From: Friedmanniella sp.
GTDB taxonomy: Bacteria > Actinomycetota > Actinomycetes > Propionibacteriales > Propionibacteriaceae
Length of the DNA stretch: 6,401 nt
Assembly: GCA_025964935.1 (NCBI GenBank)
Contig: JAOPXW010000354.1
Location: 1-6,401, forward strand
Direction of reading: 5' to 3'
Shown here: positions 1-4,574 of the stretch, piece by piece
How positions within the stretch are numbered: the first letter of the stretch is position 1
Layout of the letters: the number at the start of each line of letters is the position of its first letter
The notes under the pieces: model-generated
Told to the model about the DNA's origin: nothing
Databases searched by the model: none
What the model saw: only the letters and a program-made list of their open reading frames with translations
Made by a program: the position numbers and the translations under genes

Positions 1-525
1 CCGGCCGTCCAGGAGGAGCGACGGGTCGTGGCCGAGCTGCTGCACGCCGGCGCCGGGATGGTCGTGACCGGCGGGCACGTGGGCGTGCTGCTGCACCTGC
101 TGCGGCTGTTCGGGCTCGACACCGTGCTGCCGGGCCTGCCCCCGGTGACGCCGCTGATCACCTGGTCGGCGGGCGCGATGGCGCTCTCGGAGCGCGTCGT
201 GCTCTTCCACGACCACCCGGTCCGCGGCGGATCCTGGGCCGGGGCGGGCCCACAGCCCGTCGAGGCGTACGCGGTGGGCCTGGGCCTGTTCGAGGGGCTG
301 CTGCCCTTCCCGCACCCCCGGGAGCGGTTGGCCACCGACGACCCCGGTCGTCTCGGTCTGCTCGCCCGCCGGTTCGCACCGCGCCGCTGCGTGCTGCTGA
401 CCGAGGGGGCCCGCCTCGACCTCGGCACCGACGACCGTCCCGGCCCGGCCCTGCCCGACACGGCCCGCTGGCTGGGTGAGGACGGTCTGGTCCACACCGG
501 CGCGGAACCGGCGGTGCCGGCGTGA
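1..525 (+). CDS. Peptidase S51 / type 1 glutamine amidotransferase-like protein, 5'-truncated
   Basis: The frame is open from base 1 and ends in TGA at 523-525, so the N-terminus lies outside the window; an in-frame GTG at 28 is internal. The fragment carries a G-rich turn (TGGHVG, about bases 67-84) and then ITWSAGAM, where the Ser codon at 166-168 sits in the nucleophile-elbow position seen in peptidase E (W-S-A-G) and other S51 members. Downstream, GLGLFEGLLPFPHPRER matches the family's 'GLGL...PH' segment; the His codon at 313-315 is the likely catalytic histidine. Family members are cytoplasmic serine hydrolases (dipeptidase E, cyanophycinase) or relatives of unknown substrate. The stop overlaps the next start by four bases, which suggests co-translation with the esterase-like protein. 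The family call is fairly secure. The substrate is unknown, and true peptidase activity is not shown. Confidence 0.75.
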   Translation, partial: PAVQEERRVVAELLHAGAGMVVTGGHVGVLLHLLRLFGLDTVLPGLPPVTPLITWSAGAMALSERVVLFHDHPVRGGSWAGAGPQPVEAYAVGLGLFEGLLPFPHPRERLATDDPGRLGLLARRFAPRRCVLLTEGARLDLGTDDRPGPALPDTARWLGEDGLVHTGAEPAVPA

Positions 526-1754
526 CGGGCGACGGGATGAAGGGGCAGGCTCTGAAGGGGCAGGGGGCCAAGGGCGGCGGCAAGGCGCGGCGTCGCAAGC
601 TGGCCGTGAACCGGTTGCGACACCGACTGACCCGGCTGGCGACGGAGGGCCGGCCGCTGGAGGACACGGTGCAGCGCTTCGTGTCCGGCCACGACCTGCC
701 GCTGGTCGAGGGGCTGCGGTGCACGTTCGCGGTCCGGGTCGAGGCCGACGCGGTCTACGTGCGGCACCGGGTCAACGGGCTGCCCGACGACCTGGCCCTG
801 CGCCGCATCCCCGACACCGACCTCTGGTTCGTGGTGGTGGAGATCCCGCCCGACTCCCGGGTGGAGTACCAGTACGAGCTCCGACGCGGTGACCACTGGG
901 AGCGCTTCAACGACCCGGCCAACCCACGCCAGGCCCCGGGGCCGTTCGGCAGCTCGTCGGTGCTGCACAGCCAGGGCTACCGACCGCCGCCGTGGACCGC
1001 GTACGACCCGGAGGCCCGGCCCGGCGAGCTGGTCGAGATGGAGATCCGCAGCCAGGCGCAGCGCCGGGAGAACCGGGTCACCCTCTACCTGCCGGCCCGG
1101 TTCCGTCCGACCGGGCGCTACCCGCTCCTGGTGGTGCACGACGGGGGCGACTTCCTGGCGTACGCCGACATGAAGACCGTGCTCGACAACCTCATCCACT
1201 CCCACGACATGGCCGAGACCGTGGTGGCCTTCACCTATCCCGGCGACCGGCTGAAGGAATACCCGAACAGCGGGGCGCACGCCCGCTGGATCGCCGAGGA
1301 GCTGGTCGGGCAGCTGGAGACCCAGCTGCCGCTGGTCGCCCGGCCCTCGGGCCGCGCGCTGATGGGGTCCAGCTTCGGGGCGGTCGCCTCGCTGGCCACC
1401 GCCGTACGCCGCCCGCAGACCTTCGGCTCGCTGCTGCTGCAGTCGGGCTCGTTCGTGTTCACCGACATCGGGGCCGACCACGGCGAGGACCCGGCGTTCG
1501 ACCCGGTGGTGCGGTTCGTGAACCGCTACCGCGCGCACCCGACCCGCGTCGCGGACCGGCTGTTCGTGTCCTGCGGGGTCTACGAGGACCTGATCGTGGC
1601 CAACCGGTCGATGCTGCCGGTCTTCGCCGAGGCCGGGATGGAGGTCCGCTACGTCGAGTCCCGCGACGGTCACAACTGGGAGTCCTGGCGGGACCGGCTG
1701 GGTGAGGGCCTCAGCTGGATCTTCCCCGGGGAGCAGCTGTTCGTCTACGAGTGA
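522..1754 (+). CDS. Enterochelin esterase-like alpha/beta hydrolase
   Basis: This 410-residue protein looks like the Fes/esterase (PF00756-type) family. Residues 1-35 form a Gly/Lys/Arg-rich, probably disordered tail. Residues about 66-150 resemble the beta-sandwich domain that precedes the hydrolase in enterochelin esterases. The alpha/beta hydrolase domain runs from about 168 to 405. Visible catalytic elements are the oxyanion-side segment LLVVHDGGD (202-210), the nucleophile elbow G-S-S-F-G with Ser284, the candidate acid Glu355 or Asp356 in GVYEDL, and His384 in DGHNWESWR, which parallels the GGHD..WR end of Fes. No signal peptide is seen, so it is probably cytoplasmic. The GTG start at 522 overlaps the upstream stop (GTGA); an in-frame ATG at 537 is an alternative, and neither has a good SD, which favours coupling. 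Nothing else nearby points to siderophores, so enterochelin is unlikely to be the real substrate. Confidence 0.85.
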   Translation: MTGDGMKGQALKGQGAKGGGKARRRKLAVNRLRHRLTRLATEGRPLEDTVQRFVSGHDLPLVEGLRCTFAVRVEADAVYVRHRVNGLPDDLALRRIPDTDLWFVVVEIPPDSRVEYQYELRRGDHWERFNDPANPRQAPGPFGSSSVLHSQGYRPPPWTAYDPEARPGELVEMEIRSQAQRRENRVTLYLPARFRPTGRYPLLVVHDGGDFLAYADMKTVLDNLIHSHDMAETVVAFTYPGDRLKEYPNSGAHARWIAEELVGQLETQLPLVARPSGRALMGSSFGAVASLATAVRRPQTFGSLLLQSGSFVFTDIGADHGEDPAFDPVVRFVNRYRAHPTRVADRLFVSCGVYEDLIVANRSMLPVFAEAGMEVRYVESRDGHNWESWRDRLGEGLSWIFPGEQLFVYE

Positions 1755-1805
1755 GGGGCGGTCCGTCGGGGAGCGCGCCGGCCGGCTCGCCGTCGGGTCC
1801 GCCCC
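1755..1805 (+). terminator. G+C-rich dyad after the hydrolase gene, possible terminator
   Basis: GGGGCGG (1755-1761) directly follows the hydrolase stop and is exactly complementary to CCGCCCC (1799-1805). Between them lies a self-complementary GCCGGCCGGC around 1777-1786. A folded transcript would be very stable, but there is no U-tract and the outer loop is long. It may be a U-less actinobacterial terminator separating the hydrolase pair from rpsF, or only a consequence of base composition. Confidence 0.3.
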
Positions 1806-1816
1806 GCCGGCCACGA

Positions 1817-1846
1817 TTGGTCTTCGGGCACCCCGACCGGTAAATT
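1817..1846 (+). promoter_or_regulatory. Possible sigma70-type promoter for the rpsF operon
   Basis: TTGGTC (1817-1822) and TAAATT (1841-1846) are separated by 18 bases. The second element is the most A+T-rich hexamer between the hydrolase and rpsF. If used, transcription would start near 1853, giving a leader of about 120 nt before the rpsF ATG, long enough to hold the folded structure at 1919-1962. The match to consensus is only moderate. Confidence 0.4.
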
Positions 1847-1918
1847 GCTCCGTTGGTGCGCGACCTCACGGTCGTGACGCCAGGTTCGGTCCACCCATGT
1901 GGCCCGGACAGCAATCGC

Positions 1919-1962
1919 CCTCCTGCTATGGACACTCCATAGCCGCTCGAGACCAGAGGAGG
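1919..1962 (+). promoter_or_regulatory. rpsF leader RNA structure, probable S6:S18 autoregulatory element
   Basis: CCTCCT (1919-1924) is the exact reverse complement of the rpsF SD AGGAGG (1957-1962). Between these arms is a perfect hairpin, GCTATGGA / CAC / TCCATAGC (1925-1943, 8 bp, 3-nt loop). The 3' side then has an unpaired stretch starting with CCG (1943-1945) up to about 1956. The result is a basal stem hiding the SD, an apical stem stacked on it, and a 3'-side bulge with CCG. This is the architecture known for the rpsF leader bound by the S6:S18 complex, where CCG mimics the 16S rRNA site. Bound protein would hold the SD closed and repress the operon. The pairing is seen directly; the function is inferred from the family. 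Confidence 0.6.
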
Positions 1963-1973
1963 TGGAGTTCGCG

Positions 1974-2264
1974 ATGCGTCCCTATGAGGTCGTGGTCATC
2001 TTTGACCCCGACACCGACGAGCGTACGGTGCAACCCACGCTCGACCAGTACCTGACCGTCATCACCAAGGGTGGTGGCAACGTCGACAACATCGACATCT
2101 GGGGAAAGCGCCGTCTGGCGTACGAGATCCAGAAGAAGTCCGAGGGCATCTACGCCGTCATCAACCTGACGGCCGAGCCCGCTGACGTGAAAGAGATGGA
2201 CCGTCAGTTCACGATCAACGAGTCGATCATGCGGACGAAGGTCCTCCGGACCGACGCTCACTGA
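1974..2264 (+). CDS. rpsF: 30S ribosomal protein S6
   Basis: The 96-residue product has the normal length for actinobacterial S6, a single-domain ferredoxin-like protein that pairs with S18 on the small-subunit platform. Diagnostic sequence includes the N-terminal [12 protein letters not shown] and residues 41-65 ([20 protein letters not shown] region), the conserved S6 core with its aromatic and basic residues. The ATG at 1974 is preceded by AGAGGAGGTGGAG (1955-1967), a very strong SD, so the longer open frame that begins at 1899 is rejected. It is the first gene of the rpsF-ssb-rpsR-rplI block, and its SD is the one that the leader hairpin can sequester, which suggests translational feedback. 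Confidence 0.98.
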   Translation: MRPYEVVVIFDPDTDERTVQPTLDQYLTVITKGGGNVDNIDIWGKRRLAYEIQKKSEGIYAVINLTAEPADVKEMDRQFTINESIMRTKVLRTDAH

Positions 2265-2287
2265 GCTGCTCGACCCCACCGCACCGG

Positions 2288-2296
2288 TTGTCCACA
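2288..2296 (+). promoter_or_regulatory. DnaA-box consensus nonamer in the rpsF-ssb gap
   Basis: TTGTCCACA lies 24 bases after the rpsF stop and is identical to the preferred actinobacterial (Streptomyces-type) DnaA box. It is in non-coding sequence directly upstream of ssb, so DnaA could bind here and affect transcription into ssb. A single box is weak evidence alone, but further matching nonamers occur in the window. Confidence 0.45.
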
Positions 2297-2303
2297 GATC
2301 AGC

Positions 2304-2349
2304 ACGACGTCGTCCGCGATGTCAGTGCCACCTGGCACGCTGATCAGCG
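2304..2349 (+). repeat. Three small palindromes between rpsF and ssb
   Basis: The 131-base gap before ssb holds three perfect dyads in a row: ACGACGTCGT (2304-2313), GTGCCA-CC-TGGCAC (2325-2338) and CGCTGATCAGCG (2338-2349), the last two sharing a base. The heptamer GATCAGC occurs at 2297-2303 and again at 2342-2348. They could be operator half-sites, an mRNA processing structure or an attenuator between the ribosomal and SSB reading frames. No known operator is recognised, and no LexA/SOS-type box (TCGAAC-N4-GTTCGA) is visible. Confidence 0.35.
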
Positions 2350-2395
2350 ACACCACGACCCGTACGGCCCTCGATCACAACAAGGGGAATGACCC

Positions 2396-2971
2396 ATGGC
2401 AGGCGAAACACCCATCACGCTGGTCGGCAACCTCACCGCCGACCCGGAGCTGCGCTTCACCCCGTCGGGTGCAGCCGTCGCGAACTTCACCGTCGCGTCG
2501 ACGCCCCGCACCTTCGACCGTCAGACCAACGAGTGGAAGGACGGGGACGCGATGTTCCTGAACTGCGCCGTCTGGAGACAGGCGGCGGAGAACGTGGCGG
2601 AGTCCCTGCAGAAGGGCATGCGGGTCATCGTCCAGGGTCGGCTCAAGTCCCGGAGCTACGACACCCGCGAGGGTGAGCGGCGCACGGTCTTCGAGATCGA
2701 CGTCGACGAGATCGGTCCGGCGCTGAAGTACGCCACGGCCAAGGTCACCCGGAGCTCCGGGGGCGGCGGCCAGGGCGGCGGCGGCGGCGGCGGCCAGTCC
2801 GGCGGCGGCGGTGGTCGTTCCTCCGGGGGCGGCGGCGGCGGCAACTTCGGCGGCGGCGACGACCCGTGGGCCTCCGGTGGTTCCGGCGGCGGCAACGCGG
2901 GCGGCGGCAGCCGTCCCGCAAGCTCGGACCCCTGGGGATCTGCTCCCCAGAGCGACGAGCCCCCGTTCTGA
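2396..2971 (+). CDS. ssb: Single-stranded DNA-binding protein
   Basis: The 191-residue SSB coats single-stranded DNA during replication, repair and recombination. Residues 1-112 form the OB-fold, with hallmarks [19 protein letters not shown] (7-25), NFTVAS (30-35), [21 protein letters not shown] (54-74) and [12 protein letters not shown] (78-89). Residues 121-185 are a Gly-rich linker holding two DPW motifs (156-158 and 178-180). The C-terminal SDEPPF is the acidic tip that recruits partner proteins. ATG 2396 follows AAGGGGA (2382-2388) with seven bases of spacing. It sits between rpsF and rpsR as in other actinobacteria, 131 and 113 bases from its neighbours, so separate leaders or processing sites are possible within the operon. 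Confidence 0.98.
   Translation: MAGETPITLVGNLTADPELRFTPSGAAVANFTVASTPRTFDRQTNEWKDGDAMFLNCAVWRQAAENVAESLQKGMRVIVQGRLKSRSYDTREGERRTVFEIDVDEIGPALKYATAKVTRSSGGGGQGGGGGGGQSGGGGGRSSGGGGGGNFGGGDDPWASGGSGGGNAGGGSRPASSDPWGSAPQSDEPPF
2758..2925 (+). repeat. Low-complexity glycine-codon tract in ssb
   Basis: GGC/GGT-rich triplet runs encode the SSB linker (about residues 122-175), with uninterrupted glycine stretches of up to seven codons. Such runs are prone to slippage, so linker length may vary between strains. The tract stays in frame here and is part of the intact ssb gene. Confidence 0.6.
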
Positions 2972-3034
2972 GCTGAGCCACCCGGCTCGACCCAGGACAC
3001 CCAGCCCATCCGACAGCACGGCACATTCCGGTTG

Positions 3035-3058
3035 GCGGGCCCCGATCAGGGGACCCGC
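3035..3058 (+). promoter_or_regulatory. Hairpin in the rpsR leader
   Basis: GCGGG-CCCC (3035-3043) pairs with GGGG-a-CCCGC (3049-3058) around a GATCA loop: nine base pairs with one bulged A at 3053. It ends ten bases before the rpsR SD AAAGGAGA (3069-3076) and leaves that SD free. It could be an RNA-processing or stability element, or a partial terminator lowering read-through from ssb into rpsR. No U-tract follows. Confidence 0.4.
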
Positions 3059-3084
3059 GCCGGGCTCGAAAGGAGAGCACCACA

Positions 3085-3321
3085 ATGGCCAACATCCCTC
3101 CGGCGAAGCGCGCACCCAAGAAGAAGTCCAACCCCCTGCGCGCCGGCCAGCACATCGACTACAAGGACACCGCGACCCTGCGGAAGTTCATCTCCGAGCG
3201 GGGCAAGATCCGCGCCCGCCGGGTGACCGGTCTCTCCGTCCAGGAGCAGCGCAAGGTTGCCATCGCCATCAAGAACGCCCGCGAGGTTGCGCTGTTGCCG
3301 TACGCCTCGACGGCCCGCTAA
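3085..3321 (+). CDS. rpsR: 30S ribosomal protein S18, cysteine-free (C-) form
   Basis: The 78-residue S18 binds S6 and 16S rRNA on the 30S platform. The core [20 protein letters not shown] (23-42) and RARRVTG...QEQR (43-56), followed by [10 protein letters not shown] (64-73), is unmistakable. Actinobacterial S18 in this operon is often a zinc-binding 'C+' form with a CxxC near the N-terminus and C-x2-H in the GNCxQH segment. Here the protein has no cysteine at all: the N-terminal segment reads [11 protein letters not shown], and GNCVQH is replaced by GLSVQE (Ser51, Glu54). It should therefore be zinc-independent. The ATG is preceded by AAAGGAGA with eight bases of spacing. Its stop overlaps the SD of rplI, so the two are tightly linked in translation. 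Confidence 0.98.
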   Translation: MANIPPAKRAPKKKSNPLRAGQHIDYKDTATLRKFISERGKIRARRVTGLSVQEQRKVAIAIKNAREVALLPYASTAR

Positions 3322-3336
3322 GGAGGACAGAGCCGC

Positions 3337-3783
3337 ATGAAGCTCATTCTGACTGCTGCTGTGGACAACCTCGGCGCTGCCGGCGACGTGGTCGAGGTGA
3401 AGGACGGCTACGGCCGTAACTTCCTCGTGCCGCGTGGCTTCGCGATCCGGTGGACCCGTGGCGGCGAGAAGCAGATCGACGGCATCAAGCGCAGCCGTGA
3501 CGCTCGCGAGATCCGTGGTCTCGACCACGCCCAGGAGGTGCGGACGCACCTCGAGGGTCTGACCATCGAGCTCGGCGTGCGCGCGGGTGAGACCGGCAAG
3601 CTCTTCGGTGCGGTGACCCCGTCCGACGTGGCCGGTGCCATCAAGAAGGCCGGCGGTCCGTCGGTCGACAAGCGCTCCGTCGAGATCAAGAAGCCGATCA
3701 AGAACCTCGGTTCCCACACGGTCGGGGTGAAGCTGCACGACGCGGTCACCGCGCACCTGCAGCTGGCTGTCGTCTCGGCCTGA
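3337..3783 (+). CDS. rplI: 50S ribosomal protein L9
   Basis: The 148-residue protein has the full length of bacterial L9, which binds 23S rRNA by its N-domain and extends from the 50S subunit through a long helix to a C-domain. Residues 1-36 contain the signature MKLILT..VDNLG..GDVVEVKDGYGRNFLVPRGFA. Residues about 40-76 form the charged connecting helix. GKLFGAVTPSDVA (87-99) and the KRSVEIKKPIKNLGSHTVGVKLH segment (112-134) belong to the C-domain. The SD AAGGAGG (3320-3326) overlaps the rpsR stop, and ATG 3337 follows after ten bases, giving only 15 bases between the genes. In many actinobacteria dnaB comes next; here it does not, and two hairpins follow instead. Confidence 0.98.
   Translation: MKLILTAAVDNLGAAGDVVEVKDGYGRNFLVPRGFAIRWTRGGEKQIDGIKRSRDAREIRGLDHAQEVRTHLEGLTIELGVRAGETGKLFGAVTPSDVAGAIKKAGGPSVDKRSVEIKKPIKNLGSHTVGVKLHDAVTAHLQLAVVSA
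3360..3368 (-). promoter_or_regulatory. DnaA-box consensus nonamer inside rplI
   Basis: TGTGGACAA on the plus strand reads TTGTCCACA on the minus strand, identical to the box before ssb. It covers codons 8-11 of rplI (Ala-Val-Asp-Asn), a conserved part of L9, so coding constraint may explain it. Listed because the same exact nonamer appears twice in this short window. Confidence 0.25.
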
Positions 3784-3791
3784 CACGCGAT

Positions 3792-3818
3792 GACGGTCGC
3801 CGCGACGCGGTGACCGTC
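3792..3818 (+). terminator. First hairpin after rplI
   Basis: GACGGTCGCCGC (3792-3803) pairs with GCGGTGACCGTC (3807-3818): twelve base pairs including one G-T wobble, with a three-base GAC loop, eight bases after the rplI stop. There is no U-tract. It may protect the mRNA 3' end or act as a U-less terminator together with the next hairpin. Confidence 0.45.
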
Positions 3819-3824
3819 CCTGCT

Positions 3825-3866
3825 CGGCGAAACCGGCCGTCCCTCGCGGGCGTGCCGGTTTTGCCG
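3825..3866 (+). terminator. Probable intrinsic terminator of the rpsF-rplI operon
   Basis: CGGCGAAACCGGC (3825-3837) pairs with GCCGGTTTTGCCG (3854-3866), 13 bp with one G-T wobble. Inside, CGTCC (3838-3842) pairs with GGGCG (3848-3852) over a five-base loop, leaving T3853 bulged. The TTTT at 3859-3862 follows the inner part of the stem, as in a classical terminator. With the hairpin just upstream it forms a tandem barrier before the unrelated membrane gene at 3967. Confidence 0.6.
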
Positions 3867-3966
3867 TCTCCGGGCGGCGCACCGGCGAGGTCCCCGACCG
3901 GCCTTGTCCGCCGCCGGAGAATGAAGGCGAACCGCTGCACCTCCGGGTGCCGACCAAGGAGTAGTC

Positions 3967-4524
3967 ATGGTCCTGCCCACCGCCGAAGCGCTCGAGGAGC
4001 GCCGTCGGGGCTACCGGCGCCGTGCGCCCGTCTGCGCGGCGGCGGCGCTGTTCATGCTGCTCAGCGCCACGTTGCCGCACGTCGGGATCCTGGCCTTCGA
4101 CGACTACGGTCGCAACCTGATCGCCGCGAGCCGGTTCTTCATCAAGGCGCAGGCCGCGGCTGAGGGGTTCCAGGGCGCCAACCCCAGCCAGGTCGCGCTG
4201 GGCCTGAACGTGACGTACGGGGGCCTCGCCGCCCAACAGGTCGGCCTGCTCTTCGGCGTCGGCTCCTTCTGGGTGCTGGCCGCCGCGAGCATGGGTCGCT
4301 GGACCCGCCGGCTGACCCTCATCTCGGGCTGGCTGCTGCTGGCCAGCGTCGTGCTGACCACCGCCGGCTTCGGGCTGCTCGAAGGGGCCGGGGTGCCGAG
4401 CCGGATCGGGGTGGCCTGGCTCTTCGCCCTGTTCGCCGGGCTGACCATGGTGCTGGGCGGCCGCGCCGCCCGGGCGCGGGAGGACCAGACCACCTACCTC
4501 GCCCGCCCCATGCTCAACGGCTGA
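3967..4524 (+). CDS. Small four-helix membrane protein of unknown function
   Basis: The 185-residue protein is not a family I recognise. It has a charged, Arg-rich N-terminus (ERRRGYRRRA, 10-20) and hydrophobic segments at about 21-43, 91-109, 116-137 and 146-165. Between the first and second is an amphipathic stretch of about 45 residues with FDDYGRN and AAAEGFQGANPSQVALG. By the positive-inside rule the N-terminus is probably cytoplasmic, and the first loop outside. The end is short and polar. The ATG follows AAGGAG (3956-3961) with five bases of spacing, so the start is secure. It lies alone between the operon terminators and the convergent transporter, whose 3' end is 50 bases away. G+C content and codon use match the neighbours, so recent transfer is not suggested. 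It could be a hypothetical protein limited to a few related genera. Confidence 0.85.
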   Translation: MVLPTAEALEERRRGYRRRAPVCAAAALFMLLSATLPHVGILAFDDYGRNLIAASRFFIKAQAAAEGFQGANPSQVALGLNVTYGGLAAQQVGLLFGVGSFWVLAAASMGRWTRRLTLISGWLLLASVVLTTAGFGLLEGAGVPSRIGVAWLFALFAGLTMVLGGRAARAREDQTTYLARPMLNG

Positions 4525-4574
4525 CGTGTCCGGCCCGGCATCGACTTCGCCGACTGGCGCGACCTCCCTGCGGT

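Noticed and set aside
488..496. TGGTCCACA, near match to a DnaA box
   Set aside because: It has G at a position where the consensus needs a pyrimidine, and it lies in coding sequence; too weak to list.
522..1754. Assignment of the hydrolase as a true enterochelin esterase in a siderophore cluster
   Set aside because: Neighbours are an S51-like protein and ribosomal genes, with no siderophore synthesis or uptake genes in view; only the fold is supported.
1899..1973. Upstream in-frame extension of rpsF by 25 codons
   Set aside because: The extension would run through the leader hairpin and the strong SD at 1955-1967; S6 normally begins MRPYE/MR.YE as at 1974.
2265..2395. Search for a LexA/SOS box before ssb
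   Set aside because: No TCGAAC-N4-GTTCGA-like sequence is present, so SOS control of ssb is not supported.
2375..3115. Minus-strand open frames across ssb rich in Ala or Pro
   Set aside because: They are produced by the GGC repeats of the SSB linker read on the other strand, with no independent start signal.
4525..4574. Possible bidirectional terminator between the convergent genes
   Set aside because: Only a four-base dyad (CGCC-GACT-GGCG) is visible and there is no U-tract, so no terminator is called in this 50-base gap.
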